Source: Baekduia alba (GTDB taxonomy: Bacteria; Actinomycetota; Thermoleophilia; Solirubrobacterales; Solirubrobacteraceae). Taken from it: 64,000 nucleotides of DNA. Location: positions 5,704,001 to 5,768,000 of the forward strand of contig NZ_CP114013.1 of NCBI RefSeq assembly GCF_028416635.1, written 5' to 3'. The notes beneath the pieces are model-generated. The model did not search any database. It saw nothing but the letters and a program-made list of their open reading frames with translations, and had not been told where the DNA came from. Position numbers and translations under genes: made by a program. This document shows, in pieces, positions 48,793 to 57,566 of the stretch. The first letter of the stretch is position 1. The number at the start of each line of letters is the position of its first letter.

Positions 48793-49101
48793 TCAGGCCA
48801 GGGCGCGGAGCCCCGCCGCGGTCGCGGCCGCGACGAAGATCACCACGAGGACCGGCGCGCGGAGCAGCACGGCGACCAGCGCGGCGCCGAGCCCGGCGGC
48901 GCGCGGATCCAGGACGAGGTCGCGGCCGGTCGCGAACGTGTTGGTGACGATCAGCGCGGCCAGCAACGTCGGGGCCAGCAGCGCCATCGCGCCGACCAGG
49001 CGCGGCGGCAGCGCGCGGCCGCCGAGGACCGCGGGCGCCAGGCCCTTCAGCACGAGCGTCCCGAGGCCGGCGCCGAGGACGACGATCCAGGTCGTGCTCA
49101 C
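48793..49101 (-). CDS. azlD: branched-chain amino acid exporter small subunit AzlD
   Basis: 102 residues from GTG 49101, which overlaps the azlC stop as GTGA. Four hydrophobic segments; LGTLVLKGLAPAVLGGRALP, PTLLAALIVTNTFATGRDLV and PRAAGLGAALVAVLLRAPVL are family blocks. Pairs with AzlC to export branched-chain amino acids or analogues. Confidence 0.9.
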   Translation of the reverse strand: MSTTWIVVLGAGLGTLVLKGLAPAVLGGRALPPRLVGAMALLAPTLLAALIVTNTFATGRDLVLDPRAAGLGAALVAVLLRAPVLVVIFVAAATAAGLRALA

Positions 49102-49763
49102 CGGGCCGTCCTCAGGCCCGCCAGGCAGACCACCGACGCCGCCACGATCGGGAGGCCCGGCGGCGTCAGCGGCACCATGATCAGCGCGATCGCCGCGCCC
49201 GCCAGCGCCGCCAGCAGCAGCCGCCGCTCCCGGATCTGACCGGCGAGCAGGGCGAGGAACAGCGCCGGGAACGCGGCGTCGAGCCCCAGCGTCTCGGGGT
49301 CGCCGAGCGCCGAGCCGGCCAGGACGCCCGCGGTCGAGCACACCACCCACGCAGCCCAGATCGTCGCGCCGGCGCCGACGAGCAGGCGCGGGTCGTAGCG
49401 CCCGCCGCCGAGGTGGCTGACCGCCCAGGACTCGTCGACCGCGACCTGGCCCTGCGCCGCGCGCGACAGCGGGCGCCCCGGCAGCCACGGCGCGACCGAC
49501 AGCCCGATCGGCAGGTAGCGCGCGTTGAGCAGCAGCGCGGCGACGATCGCGGCGACCGCGGTCCCGCCGTCGTGGACGATCGAGACGGCGGCGAACTGGG
49601 CGGAGCCGGCGAAGGTCACGATCGAGAAGACGATCGTCTCCAGCGCGGTGAAGCCGGCCTGCCGCGCGAGCACGCCGTAGGTGATCCCGAAGCCGCCGAC
49701 GGCCACCGCGAGCGGCCAGGCGCGGCGGGCGCCGTCCAGGTACGTCGTTCGTTCCATTAGCAT
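49098..49763 (-). CDS. azlC: branched-chain amino acid exporter large subunit AzlC
   Basis: 221 residues (ATG 49757 is an alternative start). Family blocks: AWPLAVAVGGFGITYGVLAR, SIVTFAGSAQFAAVSIV and LLLNARYLPIGLSVAPWLPG, then VDESWAVS. About five to six membrane segments. Divergent from the XRE-cupin regulator with 11 bp between starts; the operator-like palindrome there suggests direct control. Confidence 0.92.
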   Translation of the reverse strand: MLMERTTYLDGARRAWPLAVAVGGFGITYGVLARQAGFTALETIVFSIVTFAGSAQFAAVSIVHDGGTAVAAIVAALLLNARYLPIGLSVAPWLPGRPLSRAAQGQVAVDESWAVSHLGGGRYDPRLLVGAGATIWAAWVVCSTAGVLAGSALGDPETLGLDAAFPALFLALLAGQIRERRLLLAALAGAAIALIMVPLTPPGLPIVAASVVCLAGLRTAR

Positions 49764-49766
49764 GCA

Positions 49767-49784
49767 CGTTCGCTATGGCGAACG
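49767..49784. promoter_or_regulatory. operator-like palindrome at the azlC / XRE-regulator divergence
   Basis: CGTTCGC-TATG-GCGAACG is a perfect 7+4+7 inverted repeat spanning the start codon of the regulator (ATG 49775). A further half-site, TCGTTCG at 49745-49751, lies in the azlC start region. The position would let the XRE protein block its own gene and azlCD at once. Confidence 0.65.
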
Positions 49785-50365
49785 AAATTGTCAAGGTCGT
49801 CGGGACCAACCTGCGGCGCCTGCGCATCGAGCGCAGCCTCTCGCTCTCCGACCTGGCGCGGGCCAGCGGCGTCGCGAAGGCGACGCTCAGCGCGCTGGAG
49901 GGCGGGCGCGGCAACCCGACGCTGGAGACGCTGTCGGCGCTGGCCGCCGCGCTGCAGATCCCGATGGGCGACATCATCACGTCGGCCGACCCCGCGCCCG
50001 TGACGGTCGTGCGCAACGACGAGGGCACCGACATCCCGGGCACGGCCAACGACCTGCGGCTGATCGCGCGCTTCACGCCCGGCGGGACCGTCGAGGTCTA
50101 CGAGGCGCAATGGCCCAAGCGCTCGACGCGCAACGCCGGCGGCCACGGGCCGGGCACGCGCGAGCACGTCTTCGTGACGCGCGGCGGCCTGAAGGTCGGG
50201 CCGCTCGGCCGCGAGGTCGGGCTGGCCGGCGGCGACTACGCGACGTTCGCGGCCGACGAGCCGCACCTCTACGAGGCGCGCGCCAACACGCGGGCGCTGC
50301 TGCTGATGCAGTGGGCGCCGGGCGCGCCTCAGGCCGCCGCCGCGCCGACCGCGCCCGGCACGTAG
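49775..50365 (+). CDS. XRE-family regulator with C-terminal cupin domain
   Basis: 196 residues. Residues 9-65 are a lambda-repressor-type helix-turn-helix (NLRRLRIERSLSLSDLARAS, GVAKATLSALEGGRGNPTLE). Residues 95-185 are a cupin (GTREHVFVTRGGLKVGPLGR, LAGGDYATFAADEPHLYEAR). This architecture commonly senses a small molecule, often an amino acid, next to its target transporter, here azlCD. The 3' end overlaps the convergent oxygenase gene by 37 bp. Confidence 0.9.
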   Translation: MANEIVKVVGTNLRRLRIERSLSLSDLARASGVAKATLSALEGGRGNPTLETLSALAAALQIPMGDIITSADPAPVTVVRNDEGTDIPGTANDLRLIARFTPGGTVEVYEAQWPKRSTRNAGGHGPGTREHVFVTRGGLKVGPLGREVGLAGGDYATFAADEPHLYEARANTRALLLMQWAPGAPQAAAAPTAPGT

Positions 50366-51150
50366 CGCCAGCCGCGCGGCAGCAGCGGGACGAGCACGCG
50401 CTTGGCGTACTCGGCGCCGCCGCGCAGGGCGATCGCGCGGGCCGGGTCCCACGAGAAGCCGTAGCCGCGCCGGATGCCGCGCGGCAGCAGGCCGACGGTG
50501 ATGAAGTTGGCGAGCTCGACGAGCGGCCGGACCTTCAGCGGCACCGGCGGGCGCAGGACGACCTCGATGCCGACCGCGCGCGCCGTCGGCGTGACGACGA
50601 GGTCGCCGGACCGCAGCATGTCGTTCATGTAGGCCTCGAAGCCGGCCCACGTCGCGGGCATGTCGGCGTCCTTCAGCCCGAAGAGCCGGCCGATCACGCG
50701 GTAGTCGCGCCAGTAGGCGTCGCGCTCGCCGTCGGTGAGGCCGGTGACGTAGCGCTCGTAGACCAGGACGGCGGAGTCGACCAGGCACGCGACGATCCAC
50801 AGCAGCAGCTCCGGGTCGTCGGCGGCCCACGGCGTCCCGGCCGGGAACGGGCCCGCCGCGCGCGGCAGGACGCCCTTGGCGCGCGCATGCATGGCGCGCA
50901 CGCGCCGCGTCTTGCGATCGGCCTCGGCGCGCGGGCCCCACGCGACCGCGTCCATGACCTCGGCGGTCCGGCGCAGGCGCAGGTAGGGGTCGTCGAGCGA
51001 GCCCGTGGCCATGAAGAAGCCTTCGAAGGCGACGGGATGCGCGGCCATCATCAGCAGCGCGCGCGGGCCGGAGAGGGCGACGACCTTCTCGCGATGGACG
51101 CGCCGGAGCAGGGAATCGTCGCTGAAGTAGGTGGGCGTGGGGTTCGTCAC
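50329..51150 (-). CDS. MpaB/Lcp-type oxygenase family protein (DUF2236)
   Basis: 273 residues from GTG 51150. Blocks VHREKVVALSGPRALLMMAA, HPVAFEGFFMATGSLDDPYL, RVRAMHARAKGVLP, PELLLWIVACLVDSAVLVYE and WRDYRVIGRLFGL are those of the ER-bound oxygenase mpaB / rubber oxygenase family, which binds haem b; candidate haem histidines lie in AAHPV and MHA. Substrate unknown. No signal peptide. Confidence 0.88.
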   Translation of the reverse strand: MTNPTPTYFSDDSLLRRVHREKVVALSGPRALLMMAAHPVAFEGFFMATGSLDDPYLRLRRTAEVMDAVAWGPRAEADRKTRRVRAMHARAKGVLPRAAGPFPAGTPWAADDPELLLWIVACLVDSAVLVYERYVTGLTDGERDAYWRDYRVIGRLFGLKDADMPATWAGFEAYMNDMLRSGDLVVTPTARAVGIEVVLRPPVPLKVRPLVELANFITVGLLPRGIRRGYGFSWDPARAIALRGGAEYAKRVLVPLLPRGWRYVPGAVGAAAA

Positions 51151-51191
51151 GGTGATGTCTGAAGACGGTACGGCCGTCTACCCTGTCTGGG

Positions 51192-51938
51192 ATGCCTGCC
51201 GCCGCTTATGAAGGGAAGGAGTGCGTCTGCCAGTTCAAGCGCGGGGTCTGCGACCAGACCTGCGTGCGCGACATGCTGGACACGCCCTTCTACATCGCGT
51301 GCCTGAAGCTGCGCGGGCGCAAGTGCCTGGTCGTCGGCGGCGGCGCGCTCGGCCTGGAGAAGACCGAGGGCCTGCTGGCCTGCGACGGCGACGTGACCGT
51401 CATCTCGCCCGCGGTCGGCCCCGAGCTCGAAGCGCTGGCGCGCGAGGGCTCGATCGCCTGGGAGCGGCGCGAGTACGCCGGCGCCGAGGATCTCGAGGGC
51501 GTGTTCATGGTGATCGCCTGCACCGACGACACCGACACCAACATCGCGATCTTCAACGACGCCGAGCGCCGCGCGATGTTGGTGAACATCGTCGACGTCC
51601 CGCCGCTGTGCAACTTCATCCTGCCGGCGATCCTGCGCACCGGGCCGCTGGCCATCGCGATCTCCACCGCCGGCGCCTCCCCCGCGCTGGCCAAGCGCAT
51701 GAAGGCCGAGATCGGCGAGCAGTTCGGCGAGGAGTACGCGCGGCTGGCCGTCATGCTCAACGACGTCCGCGGCTGGGCGAAGGGCACGCTGCCCACCTAC
51801 CAGGACCGCAAGGAGTTCTTCGAGTCGATCGTCAACGGGTCACCCGACCCGATCGCGCTCCTGCGCGCCGGCGACGAGCACGCCGTCCTGGACCTGATCG
51901 CCAAGGCGCGCGAGCAGCACACGCCGGCGACGGCGTAG
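51192..51938 (+). CDS. precorrin-2 dehydrogenase / sirohydrochlorin ferrochelatase with Cys-rich N-terminal extension
   Basis: 248 residues. The Met8/CysG-type core starts near residue 30 ([20 protein letters not shown] then [13 protein letters not shown]), with [35 protein letters not shown] and [15 protein letters not shown]. It oxidises precorrin-2 with NAD and may insert iron to give sirohaem for sulfite and nitrite reductases. Before the core lies an unusual extension with C11, C13, C20 and C24 ([20 protein letters not shown]), a possible metal or Fe-S ligand set. First gene of the plus-strand cofactor run; moaC starts 8 bp after it. Confidence 0.9.
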   Translation: MPAAAYEGKECVCQFKRGVCDQTCVRDMLDTPFYIACLKLRGRKCLVVGGGALGLEKTEGLLACDGDVTVISPAVGPELEALAREGSIAWERREYAGAEDLEGVFMVIACTDDTDTNIAIFNDAERRAMLVNIVDVPPLCNFILPAILRTGPLAIAISTAGASPALAKRMKAEIGEQFGEEYARLAVMLNDVRGWAKGTLPTYQDRKEFFESIVNGSPDPIALLRAGDEHAVLDLIAKAREQHTPATA

Positions 51939-51946
51939 CGACGCCG

Positions 51947-52441
51947 ATGCCCGACGACGACGCGCGCCTCACCCACCTCGACGCGCACGGCGACGCGCGG
52001 ATGGTCGACGTCGGCGGCAAGCCCGTCACCGAGCGGCGGGCGGTCGCGCGGGCGGTCGTGCGGATGACGCCGGAGACGGCGCGGGTCGTGGCGGCCGGGG
52101 ATGCGCCGAAGGGCGACGTGCTCGGCACCGCGCGAATCGCGGGCGTGATGGCCGCCAAGAAGACCGGTGAGCTGATCCCGCTGTGCCATCCGATCGGGCT
52201 CGACCACGTCGACGTCGACGCGGCGATCGACGCGGACGCCGGCACCGTCACGCTCACCGCCACCGCGGGCGTCACCGCGCGGACGGGTGTCGAGATGGAG
52301 GCGATGACCGCGGCCGCTGTCGCCGCGCTGACCGTGTACGACATGGTCAAGGGTGTGGAGCGAGGCGTAGCTATCGAGCGCGTCGAGCTGGTCGAGAAGA
52401 CCGGCGGGCGCAGCGGCACCTGGCGGCGCGACGCCTCCTGA
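51947..52441 (+). CDS. moaC: cyclic pyranopterin monophosphate synthase MoaC
   Basis: 164 residues from ATG 51947. Signature blocks: MVDVGGKPVTERRAVARA, VMAAKKTGELIPLCHPIGLD and VEMEAMTAAAVAALTVYDMV with KTGGRSGTW at the end. It converts 3',8-cyclo-GTP into cyclic pyranopterin in the first stage of molybdenum-cofactor synthesis. MoaA, which makes the substrate, is not in the window. Confidence 0.95.
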   Translation: MPDDDARLTHLDAHGDARMVDVGGKPVTERRAVARAVVRMTPETARVVAAGDAPKGDVLGTARIAGVMAAKKTGELIPLCHPIGLDHVDVDAAIDADAGTVTLTATAGVTARTGVEMEAMTAAAVAALTVYDMVKGVERGVAIERVELVEKTGGRSGTWRRDAS

Positions 52442-52494
52442 CCGACCTCTGACACCCGACGTTTGAGGACTTCGGGCCCGCTCGGGGTAGCCGC

Positions 52495-53337
52495 GTGAGC
52501 GTGCTGTTCCACGGGGTCGACGTTCCAGCGTGCGCCACCATGGCGACCGCGCAGGGCCTCACGGTGACCCTGTGCGGGTCCGGCCGTGGCGCGGCGGCCT
52601 CCGCCGCGTTCTCGCGCACGAGGGCCGACGTGCGCTCGCGGCGCTGGGCGGTCGCGCTGCTCGCGCCGCCCGCGATCTTCGTCGCGATGGTGGCGCTGCT
52701 GGCCCGGAACCCCGACGCCGCCCAGCTCGTCCTGCAGATCGCGACCGTCGGCGTGCCGGCGCTCGCCGCGTTCGCGACCAAGGACCTCAGCCGCCGCGGC
52801 TGGCCGGCCATCGTCACCGGCCTCCTGGCCGCCGCGCTGCTGTGGTCCGACGAGCTCGTCGGCCAGGTCGCGGTGCTCGCGCTGCTCGTCCTCAGCTGCG
52901 TCGCGATCGGCAGCCTGATGCCGCGCCTCGGCCACCCGACCGCGCTCGCCGCCGGCGCCGCCACGCTCGCGCTCACCGACGTCATCCTCGTCGTGCTCGG
53001 CCCCGTCGGCGCAGCCGCCGACGCGCTGGACTCGGTCCGCCTCGGCCACCTGCCGTCGTTCGGCGAGGCCGTCGTCGGCAACGTGCACATGGGCTACGGC
53101 GACCTCGCGATCGCGGGCATCGCCGGCGCGATCGCGGCGCGCAGCCCCGGCGGCGCCTCGCGCGTCGGCTTCCTCACGCTCGTCCTGTTCCTCGCCGAGG
53201 CCGCGCTGCTCGCCGGCCCGAAGGCCTATCCGGCGACGCTGCCCGTCGTCGCGGCGCTGGCGCTCGACGCGCTGTGGCGCCTGCGCGCGCCCGCGCGGAC
53301 CACGAGGCCTGCGCCCGAGCCCCAGCCCGCGGGTTGA
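52495..53337 (+). CDS. multi-pass membrane protein of unknown function
   Basis: 280 residues from GTG 52495 (ATG 52534 possible). Seven or so hydrophobic segments follow an N-terminal cytoplasmic stretch: WAVALLAPPAIFVAMVALLA, AIVTGLLAAALLW, VAVLALLVLSCVAIGSLM, PTALAAGAATLALTDVILVV. A conserved-looking FGEAVVGNVHMGYGDLAIAG lies between the last helices. Its position between moaC and mog suggests a role in the cofactor run, but no family is recognised. Confidence 0.7.
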   Translation: MSVLFHGVDVPACATMATAQGLTVTLCGSGRGAAASAAFSRTRADVRSRRWAVALLAPPAIFVAMVALLARNPDAAQLVLQIATVGVPALAAFATKDLSRRGWPAIVTGLLAAALLWSDELVGQVAVLALLVLSCVAIGSLMPRLGHPTALAAGAATLALTDVILVVLGPVGAAADALDSVRLGHLPSFGEAVVGNVHMGYGDLAIAGIAGAIAARSPGGASRVGFLTLVLFLAEAALLAGPKAYPATLPVVAALALDALWRLRAPARTTRPAPEPQPAG

Positions 53338-53359
53338 GCACTACGCTGCGGATCGACCC

Positions 53360-53845
53360 ATGCGCACCTGCGTCCTGACCGTGTCGACGTCCGTCTCGCG
53401 CCGCCTCAACGAGGACGCGTCCGGCCCGCTGCTCGCCCACCTCGCCGAGCAGGCCGGCGCCGACGTCGAGGCGATGGAGGTCGTGCCCGACGACTTCGGC
53501 CTGATCGAGGACCGGCTGCACCACTTCGTCGACGACGGCTTCGCGCTGATCTTCACCACCGGCGGCACCGGCTTCACGCCCGACGACATCACGCCCGAGG
53601 CCACGCGCGCGGTGATCGAGCGCGAAGCGCCCGGGATCGCGGAGGCGATGCGCGCCGAGTCGGCCAAGCACACGCCGATGGGCATGCTCTCGCGCGGCGT
53701 CTCCGGGATCGCGCACCGCACGCTGATCGTCAACTTCCCGGGCAGCCCGAAGGCGATCGACCAGCTCTTCCCCGTGGTGGCACCCGTGCTGGAGCACGCA
53801 GTCCGTACGCTCCAGCGCGAGCATGGAGGACAGTCCAGCCATTGA
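53360..53845 (+). CDS. MoaB/MogA-type molybdopterin adenylyltransferase
   Basis: 161 residues. TVSTSVSRRLNEDASGPLLA opens the fold; IFTTGGTGFTPDDITPEATR is the molybdopterin-binding signature, and SRGVSGIAHRTLIVNFPGSP the second. The enzyme adenylylates molybdopterin before molybdate insertion. MoaB and MogA cannot be separated by eye. Its end overlaps the next start by 23 bp. Confidence 0.92.
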   Translation: MRTCVLTVSTSVSRRLNEDASGPLLAHLAEQAGADVEAMEVVPDDFGLIEDRLHHFVDDGFALIFTTGGTGFTPDDITPEATRAVIEREAPGIAEAMRAESAKHTPMGMLSRGVSGIAHRTLIVNFPGSPKAIDQLFPVVAPVLEHAVRTLQREHGGQSSH

Positions 53846-54563
53846 GCTCGCGGGCCTGACGCGCCGCTACGGCGACCGCGAGGCCCTGCACGACGTCACG
53901 CTGACGCTTCCCGCCGGCGCGACGCTCGTCGTCTTCGGCCCCAACGGGGCCGGCAAGACGACGCTGCTGCGCGTGCTCGCGACGCTGCTGCGCCCGCACG
54001 GCGGCGACGCGCGCGTCCTGGGCCACGCGCTGCCCGACGCCGGCTGGGCGGTGCGCGGGCGCGTCGGCTTCCTCGGCCACGCGTCGCTGCTGTACCGCGA
54101 CCTGACCGCGCGCGAGAACCTGCGCTTCCACGCCAAGCTGCACGGCGCGCCGGCCGGACGCGTCGACGAGCTGCTCGACGCCGTCGGCCTGCTGACGCGC
54201 GCCGACGACCCGGTCCACACCTACTCGCGCGGCATGGTCCAGCGCGCCGCGGTCGCCCGCGCGGTCCTGCACGACCCCGAGCTGCTGCTCCTCGACGAGC
54301 CGACCGCGAACCTCGACCCGCACGCCGCCGAGCTCGTCGACCCGCTGATCGGCGCCGCGTCCGGACGCACGCGCGTCGTCACCAGCCACGACCCGGTCGG
54401 CGGCCTGAAGGGCGCCGACCTGGCGCTCGGCCTGCGCGGCGGCCGCCAGCAGCTGCTCGCGCCGGCCGCCGAGGTCAGCACCGCGCGCATCGGGGCGCTG
54501 TACGCCGAATCCCGCCCGCAGCCGTCCCGCCGCCTCGGCCAAGAGGGGCGGGAATCGGGCTGA
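53823..54563 (+). CDS. ccmA: haem exporter ATP-binding protein CcmA
   Basis: 246 residues. Walker A is VVFGPNGAGKTTLLRVLATL, the signature HTYSRGMVQRAAVARAVL, Walker B LLLLDEPTANLDPHAAELVD, and the switch histidine is in VVTSHDP. With CcmB and CcmC it forms the haem-handling ABC complex of system I cytochrome c maturation. It overlaps both neighbours (23 bp with mog, 1 bp with ccmB). Confidence 0.88.
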   Translation: MEDSPAIELAGLTRRYGDREALHDVTLTLPAGATLVVFGPNGAGKTTLLRVLATLLRPHGGDARVLGHALPDAGWAVRGRVGFLGHASLLYRDLTARENLRFHAKLHGAPAGRVDELLDAVGLLTRADDPVHTYSRGMVQRAAVARAVLHDPELLLLDEPTANLDPHAAELVDPLIGAASGRTRVVTSHDPVGGLKGADLALGLRGGRQQLLAPAAEVSTARIGALYAESRPQPSRRLGQEGRESG

Positions 54564-55240
54564 TGTGGCGCGCCGTCTCCGCCCTGCTCGCCAAGGAGCT
54601 GCGCCTCGAGCTGCGCACGTTCCAGGTCGTCCCCGCGATGGCGCTGTTCTCCGTCACGACGCTCGTCGTCTTCCACTTCTCGCTGCAGGAGGACGCCGTC
54701 GACGGCGCGCTGGCCGGCGGCGTGCTGACGATCACGATCCTGTTCAGCGCGATCCTCGGCATCAACCGCCTGTTCGTCGCCGACCACGAGGAGGGCGGCT
54801 TCGACGGCTTCCTGCTCGCGCCCGTCGACCGCACCGCGATGCTCGTCGCCAAGGCGCTGGCGCTGCTCGCCTTCCTGGTCCTGCTGGAGGTCGTCGCGGT
54901 CCCGGCGTTCGCGTTCATGCTGCTCGATCCGGACCTGACCGGCGCGGCGCTCGGCCAGACCCTGATCACGCTCGCGCTCGCCGATCTGGCGATCGCGATC
55001 GTCGGCACGCTCGTCGGCGCGCTGGCCATCCAGACCCGCGCGCGCGACCTGATCGTGCCCCTGATCGCGCTGCCGCTGCTGCTGCCCGTGGTCATCGGGA
55101 CGTCGAAGCTCCTCGCGCCCACCTTCGCCGCGGCTGGCGCGGCCGCGCTTCCCACGCGCTGGCTGACCATCGTCGGGCTCTATGATCTGGTCTTCGGGCT
55201 CCTCGCTTACGCCGTCTTCGACTTCCTCCTCGAGGACTGA
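54563..55240 (+). CDS. ccmB: haem exporter membrane protein CcmB
   Basis: 225 residues, six membrane segments. LAKELRLELRTFQVVPAMAL is the family-typical start, with FVADHEEGGFDGFLLAPVDR in the first cytoplasmic loop and LPLLLPVVIGTSKLL near the end. Forms the permease of CcmAB. Confidence 0.92.
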   Translation: MWRAVSALLAKELRLELRTFQVVPAMALFSVTTLVVFHFSLQEDAVDGALAGGVLTITILFSAILGINRLFVADHEEGGFDGFLLAPVDRTAMLVAKALALLAFLVLLEVVAVPAFAFMLLDPDLTGAALGQTLITLALADLAIAIVGTLVGALAIQTRARDLIVPLIALPLLLPVVIGTSKLLAPTFAAAGAAALPTRWLTIVGLYDLVFGLLAYAVFDFLLED

Positions 55241-55252
55241 GCCCGTCGAACG

Positions 55253-55981
55253 ATGTCTGGCCCTCGTCTCCGCACGCTGTCCGTCGCGACCGTGATCACC
55301 CTGATCGCCGGATACGCCCTGGCCGCGTTCTACGCGCCGATGGACGCCGACCAGGGCTTCATCCAGAAGATCTTCTACCTGCACGTGCCGATGGCGATCG
55401 TCGCGCTGTGCGGGTTCGTCTTCGGCGGGATCTGCGCGATCGCGCACCTGCGCACCGGCGACGCGAAGTGGGACCTGCGCTCCTACGTCGCGATCCACGT
55501 CTCGGTCATCCTCGGCGTCGGCGTCCTGCTGACCGGCGCGATCTGGGCCAAGGCGTCGTGGGGCCACTACTGGGTGTGGGACGAGCCGACGCTGGTCTCG
55601 TTCCTGATCATCTTCCTGCTCTACGCGACCTACACGCCGCTGCGGTTCTCGATCGAGGACCGCGAGAAGCAGGCGCGCTACGCGTCGGTGTTCGCGATCA
55701 CCGCGGGCGCCTTCGTGCCGCTGAACTTCATGGCCGTCCGCGCGGCCACCTCGCTCGTGCATCCCCGCACGCTCAGCGCGGCCGACAACCTCCCCGGGAA
55801 GATGATGCTCGCCTTCCTGGTGTGCATCGTCGGCATGACGCTGCTCTACGCACTGCTCTGGCAGTACGAGATCGCGCACAAGACGACCGTCGCCCAGCTG
55901 CGCGCGCTCAAGCGCAAGCTCGCGGGCGACGACGGCGTCCGCGCCCGCCGCTCCGCCGCTCCCGAACTGCAGGTCCGATGA
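55253..55981 (+). CDS. ccmC: haem-handling protein CcmC
   Basis: 242 residues with six membrane segments. The WWD-type haem-binding motif WGHYWVWDEPTLVSFLII lies on the outer loop, flanked by the histidines of IFYLHVPMAIVALC and SLVHPRTLS. It loads haem onto a chaperone for cytochrome c maturation. Its stop overlaps the next start as ATGA. Confidence 0.93.
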   Translation: MSGPRLRTLSVATVITLIAGYALAAFYAPMDADQGFIQKIFYLHVPMAIVALCGFVFGGICAIAHLRTGDAKWDLRSYVAIHVSVILGVGVLLTGAIWAKASWGHYWVWDEPTLVSFLIIFLLYATYTPLRFSIEDREKQARYASVFAITAGAFVPLNFMAVRAATSLVHPRTLSAADNLPGKMMLAFLVCIVGMTLLYALLWQYEIAHKTTVAQLRALKRKLAGDDGVRARRSAAPELQVR

Positions 55982-56196
55982 TCCTCGCCGAGTCCACCGT
56001 CCTTCCCGACAACGCCGGCTACGTCGCGGCCGCCTACCTGGTGTTCCTGGCGCTGTTGGTCATCTACGTCGGGATCATGGCCTACAAGTTGATCAACGTG
56101 CAGCGCGACGTGGCGGAGATCAGCGACCTCGTCGACCGGCGCTTCGACGCCGAGGACGATGCCGCCGAACGCGAGCGTGAAGGGACGCCGGCGTGA
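55978..56196 (+). CDS. ccmD: CcmD-like small membrane protein
   Basis: 72 residues: one membrane segment (GYVAAAYLVFLALLVIYVGI) followed by a charged helical tail (QRDVAEISDLVDRRFDAEDD). Size, topology and place directly behind ccmC match CcmD, which stabilises the CcmABC complex. Overlaps ccmC and hemA by 4 bp each (ATGA and GTGA). Confidence 0.75.
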   Translation: MILAESTVLPDNAGYVAAAYLVFLALLVIYVGIMAYKLINVQRDVAEISDLVDRRFDAEDDAAEREREGTPA

Positions 56197-57566
56197 GCGG
56201 CGGCGGCGAGCTGCTCTGCTTGGGGATCTCGCACAAGACCGCGCCGGTCGCGGTCCGCGAGCGCCTGGCGCTGACGACCAAGGAGGCGCAGAGCCTGTGC
56301 CGCGAGCTGGTCGACACCGACGCGATCCGCGAGGCCGTCGCGATCTCCACCTGCAACCGGACCGAGATCTACCTCGTCGGCGACCCCGTCCACGCCGAGA
56401 CCGAGCTGCTGTCGCGCCTGGCCGCGAGGGCCGACACGCGCCCGACCGAGCTGACCGACGCGATGTACGCGCCGCGCAACTGCGACGCCGCGCGCCAGCT
56501 CTACCGCGTCGTCTCGGGCCTGGAGTCGATGATCGTCGGCGAGGCCGAGATCCAGGGCCAGGCCAAGCGCGCCTACGAGGCCGCGCTGGAGGCCCAGACG
56601 ACCGGCCCGCTGACCAACCGCCTGTTCACCGCCGCGCTGCAGACCGGCAAGCGCGTGCGCTCGGAGACCGCACTCGGCGAGGGCCGCGCGAGCGTGTCCT
56701 CGGTCGCCGTCGGCCTCGCACGCGAGATCGCGAGTCCCGCCCACCCGGAGCTCACGACCCTCAACGTGGTCCTCATCGGCGCCGGCGAGACGAGCGAGCT
56801 GACCGCCCAGGCGCTCGCCGCGCAGGGCGTCCGGACAATCTTCGTCGCCAACCGCCACGCCGACCGGGCGCGCTCGATCGCCGACCGCTTCGGCGGCACG
56901 GTGTCCTCGCTGCACGACCTGCCGGACCGCCTCACCGAGGCCGACATCGTCGTCTCCTCGACGTCGTCGCCGCACCCGCTGATCGGCGTCGACGAGCTGG
57001 CGCTGGTCATGCGCGACCGCCAGGGCGCGCCGCTGCTGCTGATCGACCTCGCCGTCCCGCGCGACATCGACCCGCAGTGCGCCGAGCTCGACGGCGTCAC
57101 CCTCTACGACATCGACGACCTCCAGTCCGTCGTCGCGCGCAACCGCTCCGTCCGCGAGGCCGAGCGCGTGCAGGCCGAGGAGGTCGTCGAGGACGAGATC
57201 CAGCGCTTCGCCCGCTGGATGGGCCAGCTCGACGTCATGCCGACGATCAGCGCCCTGCGCGAGCACGGCGACGCGATCGTCGAGCAGGTCCTCGCCGAGA
57301 ACGCCGGCCGCTGGGAGAGCGCGTCCGCGCGCGACCGCGCCCGGATCGAGGCGCTGGCCAAGTCGGTGATGCAGCGCCTGCTGCACGAGCCGACGATCCG
57401 CCTGAAGTCCGTCGACCGCGACGCGAGCCACGGCCGCCTCCAGATCGCCCGGGAGCTCTTCGGGCTGAGCGACGGCGTGTCCGAGACGTCGTCGGACGCC
57501 GGCGACGAGGCCGGCGAGGCCGAGGTGCGCCCGCTGCGCCGCCGCGGTGCCGGACCCGCGCGGTGA
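56193..57566 (+). CDS. hemA: glutamyl-tRNA reductase
   Basis: 457 residues from GTG 56193. LLCLGISHKTAPVAVRERLA, then the nucleophile Cys near residue 54 in ISTCNRTEIYLV and SGLESMIVGEAEIQGQAKRA. NADPH domain: VVLIGAGETSELTAQALAAQ. The C-terminal dimerisation helices end in a variable acidic/Arg-rich tail. It makes glutamate-1-semialdehyde, the first committed step of C5 tetrapyrrole synthesis; hemL is not in the window. Cotranslated with ccmD and hemC. Confidence 0.95.
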   Translation: MSGGGELLCLGISHKTAPVAVRERLALTTKEAQSLCRELVDTDAIREAVAISTCNRTEIYLVGDPVHAETELLSRLAARADTRPTELTDAMYAPRNCDAARQLYRVVSGLESMIVGEAEIQGQAKRAYEAALEAQTTGPLTNRLFTAALQTGKRVRSETALGEGRASVSSVAVGLAREIASPAHPELTTLNVVLIGAGETSELTAQALAAQGVRTIFVANRHADRARSIADRFGGTVSSLHDLPDRLTEADIVVSSTSSPHPLIGVDELALVMRDRQGAPLLLIDLAVPRDIDPQCAELDGVTLYDIDDLQSVVARNRSVREAERVQAEEVVEDEIQRFARWMGQLDVMPTISALREHGDAIVEQVLAENAGRWESASARDRARIEALAKSVMQRLLHEPTIRLKSVDRDASHGRLQIARELFGLSDGVSETSSDAGDEAGEAEVRPLRRRGAGPAR

